Assembly (NCBI GenBank): GCA_012103075.1
Contig: JAAVLQ010000002.1
Coordinates: 637,001-701,000 of the forward strand
Length of the DNA stretch: 64,000 bases
From: Brucella cytisi
GTDB taxonomy: Bacteria; Pseudomonadota; Alphaproteobacteria; Rhizobiales; Rhizobiaceae
Direction: 5' to 3'
In this document: positions 8,362 through 18,337 of the stretch, in pieces
How the letters are laid out: every line of letters begins with the position of its first letter
Numbering within the stretch: the stretch's first letter is position 1
Notes under the pieces: model-generated
Told to the model about the DNA's origin: nothing
The model's input: only the letters and a program-made list of their open reading frames with translations
Databases searched by the model: none
Program-made: the position numbers and the translations under genes

Positions 8362-9536
8362 GTGTCTCTATATCCGCCTGAACAGCAATCTGGACACGCG
8401 ATCTTGCTTATGGACGCACGTAACCCGCACGATGAACGACAGGTCTCCGGTCATTCCGGTCCGGCGCTGACGCTGTCCGGTGTCGGTCGCCAGTTTGGCG
8501 CAGTGCGTGCGCTTGATGACGTGTCTCTTGATGTTCATGCGGGTGAGATCATTTGTCTGGTTGGTCATTCGGGCTGCGGCAAGACCTCCCTGTTGCGCAT
8601 TATCGCTGGTATCGATGCTCCAGATAGCGGAACACTCACGATGGGAGGCAAGAAGCTTGTCGGACCATCTGTTTTATTGAGCCGGAAAAGCGGAACGTTG
8701 GTGTGGTCTTTCAGGACTACGCCTTGTTTCCGCATCTGACGGTCAAAGAAAATATCCTGTTCGGCTTGCGAAGAATACCCCGCGACGAAGCGAACGCACG
8801 AGCAACCGAGCTTCTCGAACTGGTGTCGCTCTCCCATATGGCGGATCGCTATCCGCATATGCTGTCGGGCGGTGAGCAGCAGCGTGTTGCTCTTATCCGT
8901 GCCCTTGCTCCGAACCCACATCTTCTGCTGATGGACGAGCCATTTTCGAACCTCGACAGAGGTCTGCGTGCCCGGGTTCGTCGTGAGACAGTGGCTTTGT
9001 TAAGGGAACTTGGAACGACAGCAATTATCGTAACGCACGAAGCAGAAGAAGCATTGTCGACTGGGGATAGTGTGGTGTTGATGCGCTCCGGCAAGATAGT
9101 TCAAAGCGGTCCGGCACGCGAACTCCATGACCGGCCAACGAACCGTTATGCCGCAGATTTTTTCTGCGACTTCAATATGATATCGGGCAAAGCTGAAGGC
9201 GGTAAACTGGCAACTCCCTTTGGAGAGCTTGCTCTGGCTGAACAGCTTGAACCAAATGCCGAAGCGTTTGTTTATCTGCGTCCGCGCGACTTCTCGATTC
9301 TGTCCGATGCTGAATCCAACGAAGCTGTGCTGCATGGACATGTTGAATCGCGAACGTTTCTCGGTGAAATCGAAGAATTGGTTGTACGGGTGACTGATGC
9401 TGCGCCGTTGTTGCGGGTGCGTACAGAATTGAGGCTTCCGGCCTCTGCGACCGATATTTTTTATGCCCACATTGGGATAAGGCGCTCATTTTCCCCAAGT
9501 GATGGAAAATATACGCCGTTAGAGTTGCATGGGTAA
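8362..9536 (+). CDS. fbpC: Iron(III) ABC importer ATP-binding protein, FbpC type (one frameshift)
   Basis: ATPase of a ferric-iron importer. Walker A is GHSGCGKTS, the signature is LSGGEQQRV and Walker B is LLLMDEPFSNLD, followed by a C-terminal regulatory domain of about 130 residues. Residues after Walker B match the FbpC/FutC branch. A frameshift near 8690 splits the Q-loop region; the second part resumes with NVGVVFQDYALFPHLT. I chose GTG 8362, preceded by GGAG at good spacing; the in-frame ATG 8410 has no ribosome site. It precedes the binding protein and the permease, so the ATPase is the first gene of the operon. Confidence 0.85.
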
Positions 9537-9616
9537 TTGACCGTCAGCGAGCCTCACCGTATAACTTGATTAGTCCGCTCATAATTCAAAATGAACCATG
9601 TCCATCTGGAGGTAAA

Positions 9617-10632
9617 ATGTCCAAATTTGCGCGTTCCGGTCTCGCCCTCGTCGCAGTAACGCTGTTCGCAGGAGCCGCCCACGCAGATGAAGTGAACATT
9701 TACACGACACGCGAACCGGGTCTCATTCAGCCCCTGCTCGACTCTTTCAAGTCGTCCACGGGAATTACGGTCAATACGGTGTTCCTGAAGGATGGTCTGG
9801 CAGAACGTGTGACCTCTGAAGGTGCGAATTCGCCCGCTGACATCCTTATGACGGTCGACGCCGGTAATCTGGTCGATCTCGTTGACAAGGGCCTTACCCA
9901 GCCAGTCGATTCCAAGGTGCTGAAAGAGGCTGTTCCGGAGCAGCTTCGCGACGCGAAGGATAACTGGTTCGCGCTCTCCATGCGCGCTCGCGTTGTCTAT
10001 GCAGCCAAGGATCTGGAACTTGACAAGATTAATTATGAAGACCTCTCTGATCCGAAGTGGAAGGGCAAAGTCTGCATCCGTGCGGGGCAGCACCCTTACA
10101 ACACCGCTCTCTTCGCGGATTATATTGCGCACTATGGTGCGGAAAAGACTGAAGAATGGCTCAAGGGTCTCAAGGATAACCTCGCGCGCAAAGCTGCTGG
10201 CGGGGACCGTGACGGAGCTAAGGATATCGTCGGGGATCTGCGACATAGCAGTCGCCAATTCCTATTATGTCGGTCTGATGCGTTCGGGCAAGGGCGGCGA
10301 CGAGCAGAAGGCTTGGGGCGAAGGCATCAAGGTTCTGCTGCCAACTTTCAAGGATGGCGGTACTCAGGTTAACATCAGTGGTGCGGCTGTTGCAAAAGAA
10401 CGCGCCGAACAAGGGCGCGGCAGTCAAGCTGCTTGAATATCTGGTTTCCGATGAGGCTCAGCAGATCTATGCCAAGGCAAATTTCGAATATCCGGTAAAG
10501 CCGGGTGCGCCGCTTGATCCGATCGTGGAATCGTTCGGTGAGCTGAAGATCGACAGCGTTCCGCTGTCTGAAATTGTCAGCCATCGTAAGCAGGCAAGTG
10601 AACTGGTCGACAAAGTCGGTTTCGACAACTAA
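9617..10632 (+). CDS. fbpA: Iron(III)-binding periplasmic protein, FbpA/FutA type (frameshifted)
   Basis: Ferric-iron receptor of about 338 residues. It has a Sec signal peptide (SGLALVAVTLFAGAAHA), then VNIYTTREPGLIQPLL at the mature N-terminus, typical of FutA/FbpA. Tyrosine-rich iron-site elements include IYTT and the adjacent pair in ANSYYVGL. Frame breaks occur near 10235 and 10390, with the conserved family sequence (AVANSYYVG, then NKGAAVKLLEYLVS) continuing in other frames. The ATG at 9617 follows a TGGAGGT ribosome site. The gene lies between the ATPase and permease genes of the same importer. Confidence 0.87.
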
Positions 10633-10701
10633 AAGCCTGACGAGTTAAGCAAAATAACGCCGGTGCAGTTCATGCGCCGGCGTTGCACTATAGAGAGACG
10701 A

Positions 10702-12382
10702 ATGGAAGTCCTTGCAGCCATGCGGAAACGAGTTTTGCAACCCGCAAGAGCAGGGCGCAGCTGGTTAAGGTTCTCGGTTTTCGTCGCAATTCTGGTTTTG
10801 CTGCCGGTTTTCGCCCTTGCATTGGAAGCCATACAAGGCTCAGCCGGGCTATGGATGCATCTATTTACCACCAACCTGCCAACGGCTTTTCTCGAAACAG
10901 TCATTTTGCTTACCGGCGTTGGCATTATCGCTGCCGTCCTCGGGACGTCGATGGCTTGGCTGGTCACAGCTTATGATTTTCGCGGTCGGGGTGTGCTGGA
11001 ATGGGCGCTTCTGCTGCCATTGGCTGTACCGACATATATTATCGCTTATGCCTATCTCGATATCCTGCATCCCATTGGTCCGGTGCAAGGTGCTGTGCGC
11101 TTCGTACTAGGATATGAAAGCCCGCGTCAGTTTCGATTGCCCGACGTCCGCTCGATGACCGGGTGTATCATCCTGCTAGGCTTCGTTCTCTATCCCTATG
11201 TCTATATTCCTGCACGAGCCATGTTTCTCACCCAATCCGCCAGCCTCATCGAAGCGGCGAGAACTCTGGGGGTAAGCCGCAAGGGCATCTTCTGGCGGGT
11301 TGCATTGCCACTTGCCCGGCCTGCAGTGGCAGTCGGTGTCAGTCTGGCCTTGATGGAAACATTGAACGATGTGGGCGCTGCCGAGTTCCCCGGGTGTTCG
11401 CACATTGACCGTTTCGATTTATACGACCTGGATAACGCGTTCCGATCTGCCCGGTGCAGCCCAACTTGCACTCGCTCTTCTGTTTCTGGTTGTTGCTCTC
11501 GTTTCAATCGAGCGCTGGGCGCGGCGCAAGCAGCGCTTTGCTTCCAATATCCGCCATTCGCGTGGCTTCGAGCCGTTGAAAGTCAGACGAGGGCAAGCGA
11601 TCTGGTTGTTCTGTCTCTGCTCAGTGCCGGTAGTCATCGGATTCCTACTGCCGGCAATCTATCTGGTCGTGGAGGCCATAAAACGTATTCGCTTTGCAGG
11701 TGTGTCCCTGCGATTGCTCGGCGAAGCTTTTAATACCGTTGCTCTGGCTTCGATCGCGACTGCGCTGGTGCTGATATGCGGAATGTTTGTCGCATATGCC
11801 GTCCGACTTTTCCGGGTTCAATTTCGCGCTGGTCTTATCGCTTTTCGACGATGGGATATGCAGCGCCGGGCACTGTAATCGCCATCGGCATTCTGGTGGT
11901 CGCCGGCGGCTTTGATCATCTCTTCAATCAGTTCACATCGCATTTCTTTGGATATTCCGCCGGATTGGTACTGATTGGGACAGGCGCAGCGGTCATCTAT
12001 GCCTATGTGGTCCGATTTCTCGCTATTTCTGCAGGTGGTATTGATTCCGGATTAGAACGCATACCCTTGTCGCTGGATCACGCATCGCGCACATTAGGGC
12101 GCGGTGTGACACAAAACATTCTGTGCAGTTCATCTGCCATTATCCAGAACTGCCATTGTGGCGGCAGGTCTGCTCGTATTCGTAGACTGTGTGAAAGAAT
12201 TACCAGCAACACTTTTGCTGCGTCCACTTAATGTCGAAACTTTTGCAACGCATCTTTATGGTGAGGCTGCACGCGGGACTTATGAGGAAGCGTCTATTGT
12301 GGCGCTTGCCATCGTGGTAGTCGGAATTTTGCCCGTGATATTGCTTGCTCGTGTCGGGCGGCGTTTTGGCAAGCGTACTTGA
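10702..12382 (+). CDS. fbpB: Iron(III) ABC importer permease, FbpB type (frameshifted)
   Basis: Inner-membrane permease of about 560 residues made of two fused permease halves, as usual for FbpB. Each half carries an EAA-type loop: EAARTLGVSRKGIFWRVALP in the first and a degenerate DHASRTLGRG in the second. Many hydrophobic helices are evident. Frame breaks near 11390, 11830 and 12110 split the gene, but coding sequence continues across each, ending VVVGILPVILLARVGRR. Third gene of the iron(III) importer, after the ATPase and binding protein. Confidence 0.82.
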
Positions 12383-12545
12383 TCCACTCTTGCAACGTCA
12401 GCTTATGTGGACCGATATATATATCATAGTTCAGAAATGCTTAAATAGTTATTGGTACTTTTGTTCAGGGAACAAAGCACAGTCTGAATGATGCTTCTGG
12501 CTGTATTTTTATATGGTGGCACTTCAGGCGGGCGCAGGGGGCGGT

Positions 12546-14904
12546 ATGTTTAAAGTCCCGGAATGCGTAACAGTACAGCACGATCAGCCTTTCGTGGTTT
12601 TGGCTGCATCCATCTCATTTACAAGCATGTTTGCTTTCTTTCTGTTGCTCGTCCGCGCGCGGGAATGCACGGAAAGCCGCCGTGACAATTGGCTGGCGAT
12701 AAGCGCGCTTGCGGGTGGATTGGGCGTGTGGGCAACCCATTTCGTGGCGATGCTTGCATATCGTGGCACTGTGGCAATCGAGTTCGATTTTACGATCACG
12801 GTTCTTTCAGCGGCAATTGCCGTACTTGGCTTTTGGCTGAGTGTGCGCTTCCTGAATGGTAAGGCGTTCAAATACGTTTTGATCGCAGCCATTTCAGCAA
12901 CCCTATCGATTGCCGCAATGCATTTCACTGGTATGAGCGCAATCAGAGCAGCAGCAGATGTTCACTATGACCTTCCGCCGATCCTGATTGGCAGCATAAT
13001 ATCGATCCTGCTTTTGCTGGCTGCTTTCTGGTTTGTGATGAACACTGCCGGCTGGATGCGCGTTTTTCTACCGACCGTTGGGGGATTCTTGCTGTTTGCA
13101 CGCTCCACTTTACTGCAGTTGCGTCGACCGAGCTGGTTCCAAACCCGACCCTTCCTGCTGCTGATCCGCTGGGCATAGGGCGTCTCTGGCTGATCGGTGC
13201 AATTGCCGCTGTTGTCAGTATAGTAGCGCTGACAACGATTGTTGCAGTATTTGTAGATCGTTACATGACTGACTTGAAGGGATTTGCGAACGCTACCTCG
13301 GACGGACTGGCCGTCGTTCGTGATGGTGGAATAGTCGAGATGAACGCTCGGTTTTCCGATCTCATGCGGCGCAGTGAAAAGGCGCTTGTCGGTGTTGCGC
13401 CGGATACTCTGTTGCTGGCGGCCGATGGGCTCACCGTCTGTGCTTCTCGCCCGGAAGCAATCGAGGCCGCACCCAAATTTCCAAATGATGAGCGCATCTT
13501 TGAACTCGCGGTTCATACGATTGAGTATCAGGGACGTCCCTGCGAAGTTCTGGCTGTCCGTGATCTTACCGAAAAGCGTACGGCCCAGCGTCAGATCGAG
13601 CATATGGCGCGGCATGATACACTCACGGATTTACCTAACCGAATGTTCTTTGAAGAGCGTCTCGCAAACGCAGTGGCACGCCGCAGCCGGGAGCCTTTTG
13701 CTGTACTCGCGCTTGATCTGGACCGGTTCAAGGCAGTGAACGATATTTTCGGCCATGCCGAAGGTGATCGGGTATTGAAGACGGTTTCCAGCATTCTGAA
13801 ACGATCCATAAACGGTATAGACACGGCAGCACGTATTGGCGGCGACGAGTTTATCATTCTGCAGGTCGGGGTTCCGCAGCCGAAGGGTGCACGAAAACTG
13901 TCCGAAAAGATTCTGGATACCTTCCGGTCGGAACTGAATACAGTACTCGATCCGACTGCTGTCGGTGTCAGCATTGGCGTTGCCGTGTATCCGAATGACG
14001 GCAAGGATGCAGAAGCCATCCGACATGCGGCAGACATTGCGCTTTATCGGGCGAAGACAGAAGGACGGGGTACGGTTGCATTCTACTCGCCGGAAATGGA
14101 CCGCGAAATAAGAGAGCGCGCCGCCAGATGGAGGCTGATTTGCGCCACGCCATGGTTCGCGGTCAGATCAGTATTGCCTATCAGCCATTGTTCGCGACAG
14201 CAGATGGTAGTTGTACCGGCTATGAAGCACTGGTTCGTTGGAACCATCCGGAACGTGGCCAGATACCACCGGAGGTTTTGTTCCTATCGCTGAGGAAACG
14301 GGGTAATTGTCCCACTCGGTGAGTGGGTTCTGCGTGAAGCCTGCCGCACTGCCGCCGGATGGGAAAAGCATTTAACTATCGCCGTAAACCTCTCCCCGTA
14401 CAGTTCCGTTTGGTCAATCTGCCGGACACGGTGAGTTCGGTTCTTCTAGAAACGGGCCCGGATCCTACGAGATTGGAGCTGGAGGTAACGGAAGCCGCAT
14501 TGATGAAGGACCGATTGACGACACTCGAACTGTTGCGTCGCATGAAGAAGCTGGGTGTCCGTATCGTGATGGATGATTTCGGCACTGGCTATTCGTCGCT
14601 TAGTAACCTTCAAAGTTTCCCATTCGACAAGATCAAGATCGACCGCAGTTTCATCACCAGCATGGAAACGGATGTTAGTGCGAGAGCCATTGTACGAGCC
14701 ATCGTCGGGTTGGGTCGTAGTCTTGATCTTCCGGTGGTGGCTGAGGGTATAGAAACCTTTGACCAGCATCGCATGGTGATCGAAGAGGGTTGCGAACAGG
14801 TTCAAGGCTTTCTTTTCGGGCGTCCGGCCAATGCGCCAGCGTCAGCGGATCCGTCTTCGCGGCTTCCTAGCAAAAAGGGCGGCGGGCAAGTAAAGACTTC
14901 CTAA
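12546..14904 (+). CDS. MHYT-GGDEF-EAL cyclic-di-GMP protein (frameshifted)
   Basis: Membrane-bound signalling protein of about 785 residues. The first ~240 residues form an MHYT-type sensor with repeats such as ATHFVAML and AMHFTGMS; MHYT domains are proposed to bind copper or sense diatomic gases. A PAS-like linker follows, then a GGDEF domain with an intact GGDEF near residue 431, then an EAL domain with GYEALVRW (near 558), DDFGTGYSS (near 675) and EGIET. Both catalytic signatures are intact, so it may make and degrade c-di-GMP. Frame breaks lie near 13095, 14130, 14290 and 14385. ATG 12546 has a purine-rich GGGGGCGG site; GTG 12513 is an alternative. No operon partners. Confidence 0.85.
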
Positions 14905-14930
14905 TAAACTGCAACCTTGTGAATAATTTT

Positions 14931-14954
14931 GAGGCTTCGGTGTTACCGGAGCCT
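14931..14954 (+). terminator. Terminator after the MHYT-GGDEF-EAL gene
   Basis: GAGGCTTCGG (14931-14940) pairs with CCGGAGCCTC (14946-14955) with one mismatch, followed by TTT, 26 bp after the stop codon. Confidence 0.7.
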
Positions 14955-15289
14955 CTTTGCTGTGCCGAATTGTTACGAAGCTGTTATCTGATGCGATTGT
15001 GAATGAAATTCCATAGTGAAATATTCAGGGGCCGGAACCACAAATTTCTCAATCGCTGGAAGGGGTTGCGTCACATCGAACGCAGTCGAACACTGCGAAT
15101 AGCGTAGTGTTTTCAACACGATATTTCGCGTGATCGCAATAATAAGTGAATTTATCCGAAGGAGCTTTCCGTGCTTGTAACACGTTACGGCCACAAAGCG
15201 AAAGCTGAATAGGACGAACAGTAACAGTACTAGTGATCGTAAAGACAAATCCCGTAACGGGGTCCTCGATACGCATCTTGGTTAAGTGG
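14955..15289. other. Intergenic region without a recognisable gene
   Basis: About 335 bp between the terminator and the small membrane protein gene. The - strand is open for about 90 codons, but the predicted product has no family resemblance and its start lacks a ribosome site. A small hairpin CCCGTAACGGG lies near 15251-15261. I see no RNA gene or promoter I can name. Confidence 0.4.
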
Positions 15290-15646
15290 ATGATGGAAAC
15301 GATGCTTACTTCGCAACAATGGCTTCCGGTCGAGTTGCTCAATATCGGGCTGGCCGCTGCCCTTTTCTTCGCCTGCCTTGTTCACTCACTGTGGAAGGCT
15401 GTCTTCGATGAGCTCAACCCGGTATTCTGGCGCCGCACGGCTGCTCTGCTCTGGGCTGGTATCTTTATTGTCGCGCTGAGCGGCGGGATTGAAAGCTTCA
15501 ACTGGCCACAGGCTATTGGATGGCTTCTCGTTCTTGGCGGTGTTGTTGCGACTGTTACACGTACCGGTATGAGCTATTATCGCCAATATTGCGCTCATAC
15601 ATCGCGCGGTGTTCATTCGGGTCGTACCCGGCTTTCTGGACGGTGA
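15290..15646 (+). CDS. Small hypothetical membrane protein, about three helices
   Basis: About 118 residues from ATG 15290 (MMETML); ATG 15302 and an upstream start at 15233 are also in frame. Three hydrophobic stretches are visible: NIGLAAALFFACLVHSL, AALLWAGIFIVALSGGI and AIGWLLVLGGVVATV. I do not recognise a family. The last 25 residues (HTSRGVHSGRTRLSGR) lack the character of the rest, and the neighbouring frame stays open, so a frameshift near 15595 may have replaced the true C-terminus. The next gene is convergent and unrelated. Confidence 0.5.
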   Translation: MMETMLTSQQWLPVELLNIGLAAALFFACLVHSLWKAVFDELNPVFWRRTAALLWAGIFIVALSGGIESFNWPQAIGWLLVLGGVVATVTRTGMSYYRQYCAHTSRGVHSGRTRLSGR

Positions 15647-15715
15647 TCGCCATGTTTGCAAAGACTGTTGAAATGCCTTTGCGGCTTCACCGCCCACATA
15701 GCTTGCGCTCGTTCT

Positions 15716-16060
15716 TTATCCGCGCTTTTGCTGCTGCACGATCCCGTAAATATTCGTAGAGCGTGCGCCCGATCGGCAGTAACCAAGAATGGGGCCCTCA
15801 GCTTCATCCAGCGCTGCCGCCATCGCGTCCACATCTTCTTGTGTCAATTGTCCGCCCACAACCGGGATGTAGTAAGTTGCAAGCCCGGCTTTTTCGGCGA
15901 CACGTGCAATTTCGCTGAACTCGGGTTGTTCAGGGCCGCCTTCGCCGTCAGGCCGATTGCAAATGATTGTGCGAAATCCCTCCGCTGCAATATCGCGTAC
16001 GTCGTCAGGCTCGATCTGGCCCGAGACTGAATAATTGTCGTCTACCCGGCGAATATCCAT
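15716..16060 (-). CDS. Blh/TIGR01244-type dual-specificity-like phosphatase
   Basis: Protein of 114 residues beginning MDIRRVDDNYSVSGQI, typical of the DUF442 (PF04273) phosphatase domain found alone or fused to ETHE1-like sulfur dioxygenases (Blh proteins). The P-loop CRSGARS holds the catalytic Cys and Arg of the CX5R type. Related domains are linked to sulfide and biofilm responses, but no sulfur dioxygenase lies nearby. Its end (YGIVQQQKRG) is short for the family and another frame stays open beyond, so a frameshift near 15720-15730 may have trimmed it. A GAGGA ribosome site precedes the ATG. It is divergent from fdhD. Confidence 0.75.
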   Translation of the reverse strand: MDIRRVDDNYSVSGQIEPDDVRDIAAEGFRTIICNRPDGEGGPEQPEFSEIARVAEKAGLATYYIPVVGGQLTQEDVDAMAAALDEAEGPILGYCRSGARSTNIYGIVQQQKRG

Positions 16061-16180
16061 ATTTTCCTCACTTGCCGCTCAAATCGCGACGGCTTGTCCG
16101 GTGGCAACTTACATTAAAGTTGTTTTCATGCCACATGAAACTGCTGGGAGAACGGATGCGATGACAGGGGAGCTATTAAG

Positions 16181-16990
16181 GTGACGATCCACAAGGTTAG
16201 CCAGAGCGCTGTACGTATCGCGCATCGTGTGTCGAGCTTTCACGAAAGCACCCGAATGGTCCCGGAAGAAGTGCCTGTGGCGGTCAGCTATAACGGTTCA
16301 ACCCAAGCCGTAATGATGGCTACGCCGGATAATCTTGAGGACTTCGCGATCGGTTTCACGCTCACCGAGAATATCGTTGACCATATTTCCGAGATAGAAG
16401 CGGTTAATGTCGTAGCCTTTGAAAAGGGTATAGACCTACAGATCAGACTTTCCGAACGCCCCGAGCAGAGGCTTGCCGCGCGACGCAGGTTTATGGCCGG
16501 TCCCGTTGGGTGTGGTCTCTGTGGTATAGATTCAATCGACCATGCGTTGCGGTCGCTTGAGGCTTTGGAACAAGGTGATAGGAAATTCTCTTCCAACGAT
16601 ATTTCAATGGCTGTCGCGTCTCTTACGAAAGAGCAGCAACTGAATGCTGAGACCCATGCAGTTCATGCGGCGGGGTTCTATGTGCCGGGCGAGGGGCTTA
16701 TTGCTGTACGTGAGGACGTGGGGCGGCACAACGCATTGGATAAACTCGTCGGAGCTGTCTTGCTTACCGGTACTGCACCGGGAAATGGGATCGTCGCGAT
16801 TACCAGCCGTGTTTCGGTCGAAATGGTGCAGAAAGCAGTTATGTTCGGCGCGCCGGTTTTGGCTGCCATCTCCGCGCCGACAGCTCTTGCCATTCGAACG
16901 GCGGAAGATGCTAACCTGACGCTTGTTGCACTGGTGCGAGGTGTTGAATTCGACGTTTATGCCCACGGAGAGCGTATCGCAGGAGAATGA
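16181..16990 (+). CDS. fdhD: Formate dehydrogenase accessory sulfurtransferase FdhD
   Basis: Transfers sulfur from the cysteine desulfurase IscS to the molybdenum bis-MGD cofactor, which is required for active formate dehydrogenase. The 269-residue product has the conserved CXXC loop in GPVGCGLCGID and the signature EDVGRHNALDKLVG, plus ITSRVSVEMVQKA. Start is GTG 16181, preceded by AGGGGAG. No formate dehydrogenase gene lies in the window, so it acts on an enzyme encoded elsewhere. It is convergent with ribH2 across a short hairpin. No sequence defect is seen. Confidence 0.93.
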   Translation: MTIHKVSQSAVRIAHRVSSFHESTRMVPEEVPVAVSYNGSTQAVMMATPDNLEDFAIGFTLTENIVDHISEIEAVNVVAFEKGIDLQIRLSERPEQRLAARRRFMAGPVGCGLCGIDSIDHALRSLEALEQGDRKFSSNDISMAVASLTKEQQLNAETHAVHAAGFYVPGEGLIAVREDVGRHNALDKLVGAVLLTGTAPGNGIVAITSRVSVEMVQKAVMFGAPVLAAISAPTALAIRTAEDANLTLVALVRGVEFDVYAHGERIAGE

Positions 16991-16991
16991 C

Positions 16992-17011
16992 CGGCCTTTT
17001 CGCAAAGGCCG
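16992..17011. terminator. Hairpin between convergent fdhD and ribH2
   Basis: CGGCCTT (16992-16998) pairs with AAGGCCG (17005-17011), sitting between the two stop codons. There is no strong T-run, so this is a weak terminator at best. Confidence 0.5.
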
Positions 17012-17023
17012 ATCGAAGCATCA

Positions 17024-17500
17024 TTATGCAAGTGCGGCAATACGGCTGCGTTCGCTAACGACTTGCAACACCGCATTGGCTGCTTCCACGCCCTTCACTT
17101 TGAAGTGGGCATGGAAAAATTCATGATGTTCCCTGTTTTCATGGAAATGATGCGGCGTCAGAACAACGCTGAGCACCGGAACTTCGGTCTCTAAGCCGAC
17201 TTGCATCATGCCGTTGATGACGGCAGTTGCCACGAAATCATGTCGATAGATGCCGCCATCCACGACGAACGCAGCGCCGACAATGGCAGCATACTGGCCG
17301 GTTTTGGCCAGAGTTTTGGCGTGGAGAGGAATTTCATAGGCGCACGGAACGTCGAAGATTTCGACTTCTATATTGGTGCCAGCCTTTGCGGACAGTTCCG
17401 CGATAAAGCTCTTGCGAGCTTCGTCGACAATATCGGCGTGCCAACGGGCCTGAATGAATGCGATCTTGAAGGAAGTCTTGTTCGGATAGCTCTGGTTCAT
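17024..17500 (-). CDS. ribH2: Type II 6,7-dimethyl-8-ribityllumazine synthase
   Basis: Penultimate step of riboflavin synthesis: condenses a ribitylaminouracil with a dihydroxybutanone phosphate. The 158-residue product reads almost like Brucella RibH2, with FIQARWHADIVDEARK at the N-terminus, AAFVVDGGIYRHDFVA and LTPHHFHENREHHEFF. I chose ATG 17500 (MNQSYPN), which matches the Brucella protein length; a GTG three codons earlier is also in frame. RibH2 is the stand-alone decameric type, distinct from RibH1 of the main rib cluster. No other rib gene is nearby. It is controlled by the FMN riboswitch just upstream. Confidence 0.95.
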   Translation of the reverse strand: MNQSYPNKTSFKIAFIQARWHADIVDEARKSFIAELSAKAGTNIEVEIFDVPCAYEIPLHAKTLAKTGQYAAIVGAAFVVDGGIYRHDFVATAVINGMMQVGLETEVPVLSVVLTPHHFHENREHHEFFHAHFKVKGVEAANAVLQVVSERSRIAALA

Positions 17501-17545
17501 AGGTTCCACACGAAACTAGAATCAGGGCGCACAAAAGAACGCATT

Positions 17546-17566
17546 GATTGTGCCAAGGGCGCAATC
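17546..17566 (-). terminator. Hairpin in the ribH2 leader, possible riboswitch expression platform
   Basis: On the - strand GATTGCGCC pairs with GGCACAATC (one mismatch) around CTT, 12 bases after the riboswitch core. A T-rich stretch (TTCTTTT) follows a few bases later. It could act as the terminator controlled by FMN, but the tail is imperfect. Confidence 0.5.
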
Positions 17567-17577
17567 CTAACGCTCAT

Positions 17578-17735
17578 TCGCTCTCTTCCATCCGGACTTT
17601 AACCGTCGGCTCCGGCATCTCACCGGATCTGCTGACCCTGAACGGAAGCCGAATCGGCATCTTTTCAGGCGCTCGCGGGCTCGAAACTTTCGCTTCATAC
17701 CGCCGGTGGGGAGTTTCACCCCGCCCCGAGAACAA
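17578..17735 (-). ncRNA. FMN riboswitch (RFN element) upstream of ribH2
   Basis: The conserved RFN blocks are all present on the - strand. The 5' part reads GGGGCGGGGTGAAA followed by CTCCCCACCGGCGGT. The central and 3' parts read GGTCAGCAGATCCGGTGAGA, GCCGGAGCCGACGGT, and finally AGTCCGGATGGAAGAGAG. The spacing between blocks fits the six-stem FMN aptamer. It lies about 80 bases upstream of the ribH2 start, as in Brucella and other bacteria, so FMN should repress ribH2. The long variable stem (GCCCGCGAGCGCC region) is also visible. Confidence 0.95.
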
Positions 17736-18337
17736 GCCCGCACACCATTGTGCGAGCGGCGTGAAATTAGGGTTTCCTCGCGGGCTTGTCCAGTAAAATA
17801 AGGGAAATTTTATACTCCCGACATTTCAGGTCGATGAGGGGGATTTTAGAGTGCTGGTTTGATGGGAGGCACCATGTAAAAACGCTGCCCTTGAGGTGGC
17901 AATGCTTTAATTTCTAAGCGTTTTTCAGGGCGCTGGCTCTACCTGAAGTTTTAATCGATTGAATTTTACGCGTTTTATCTATCGGAAGATATTGACACGC
18001 TGGCAGGGTTTGGGCCTATCCTATGTTCACATCTTGTCTTGCGGATATTTAACATCCTTAAAAGACAACGTTGTCAATTGGGCTTAAGCGGCGTATGAGT
18101 GGGATGGAGGATTTCAGGAAAAAGCGTCGTGAGGGATGGCCGGGCACAGGTGAAAGCGGAAGCTTTCGCATCGTATTGCGGCAGTGAGTAGGAGAAACTG
18201 GTTGTGAGGTGCAGCTGGTTTCGGGTCTGTGCCGAAGAGGTGCAGATGGGAATGACGAGACGGATTACTGCGCTGAAGCAAAGGCTTGGCCAGATATCCG
18301 ATAGTTTTAGTTTCGTTTGTTTCTACGGGAGGTAGAC
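17736..18337. other. 600-bp leader region of the sugar importer, no gene seen
   Basis: No convincing gene. A small + strand ORF of about 30 codons starting near 18095 lacks a ribosome site. A possible -35 box, TTGACA, lies at 17992-17997 with TATCCT about 19 bases later, followed by the palindrome at 18064-18075. A good ribosome site (GGGAGGT) precedes the binding-protein gene. The long leader suggests a substantial 5' UTR. Confidence 0.4.
18064..18075. promoter_or_regulatory. Perfect 12-bp palindrome GACAACGTTGTC, LacI-type operator candidate
   Basis: GACAACGTTGTC is fully self-complementary with a central CG, as in LacI/GalR operators. It sits 262 bp upstream of the sugar-binding-protein gene and about 40 bp past a candidate promoter, a position suited to repression. 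No LacI-family gene lies in the window. Confidence 0.55.

Noticed and set aside
14973..15248. A 91-codon - strand ORF with a hydrophobic start
   Set aside because: No ribosome site, no family resemblance and mixed composition; not enough to call a gene.
18095..18187. A ~30-codon + strand ORF in the leader of the sugar importer
   Set aside because: No ribosome site and an Arg/Gly-rich composition typical of random GC-rich sequence.
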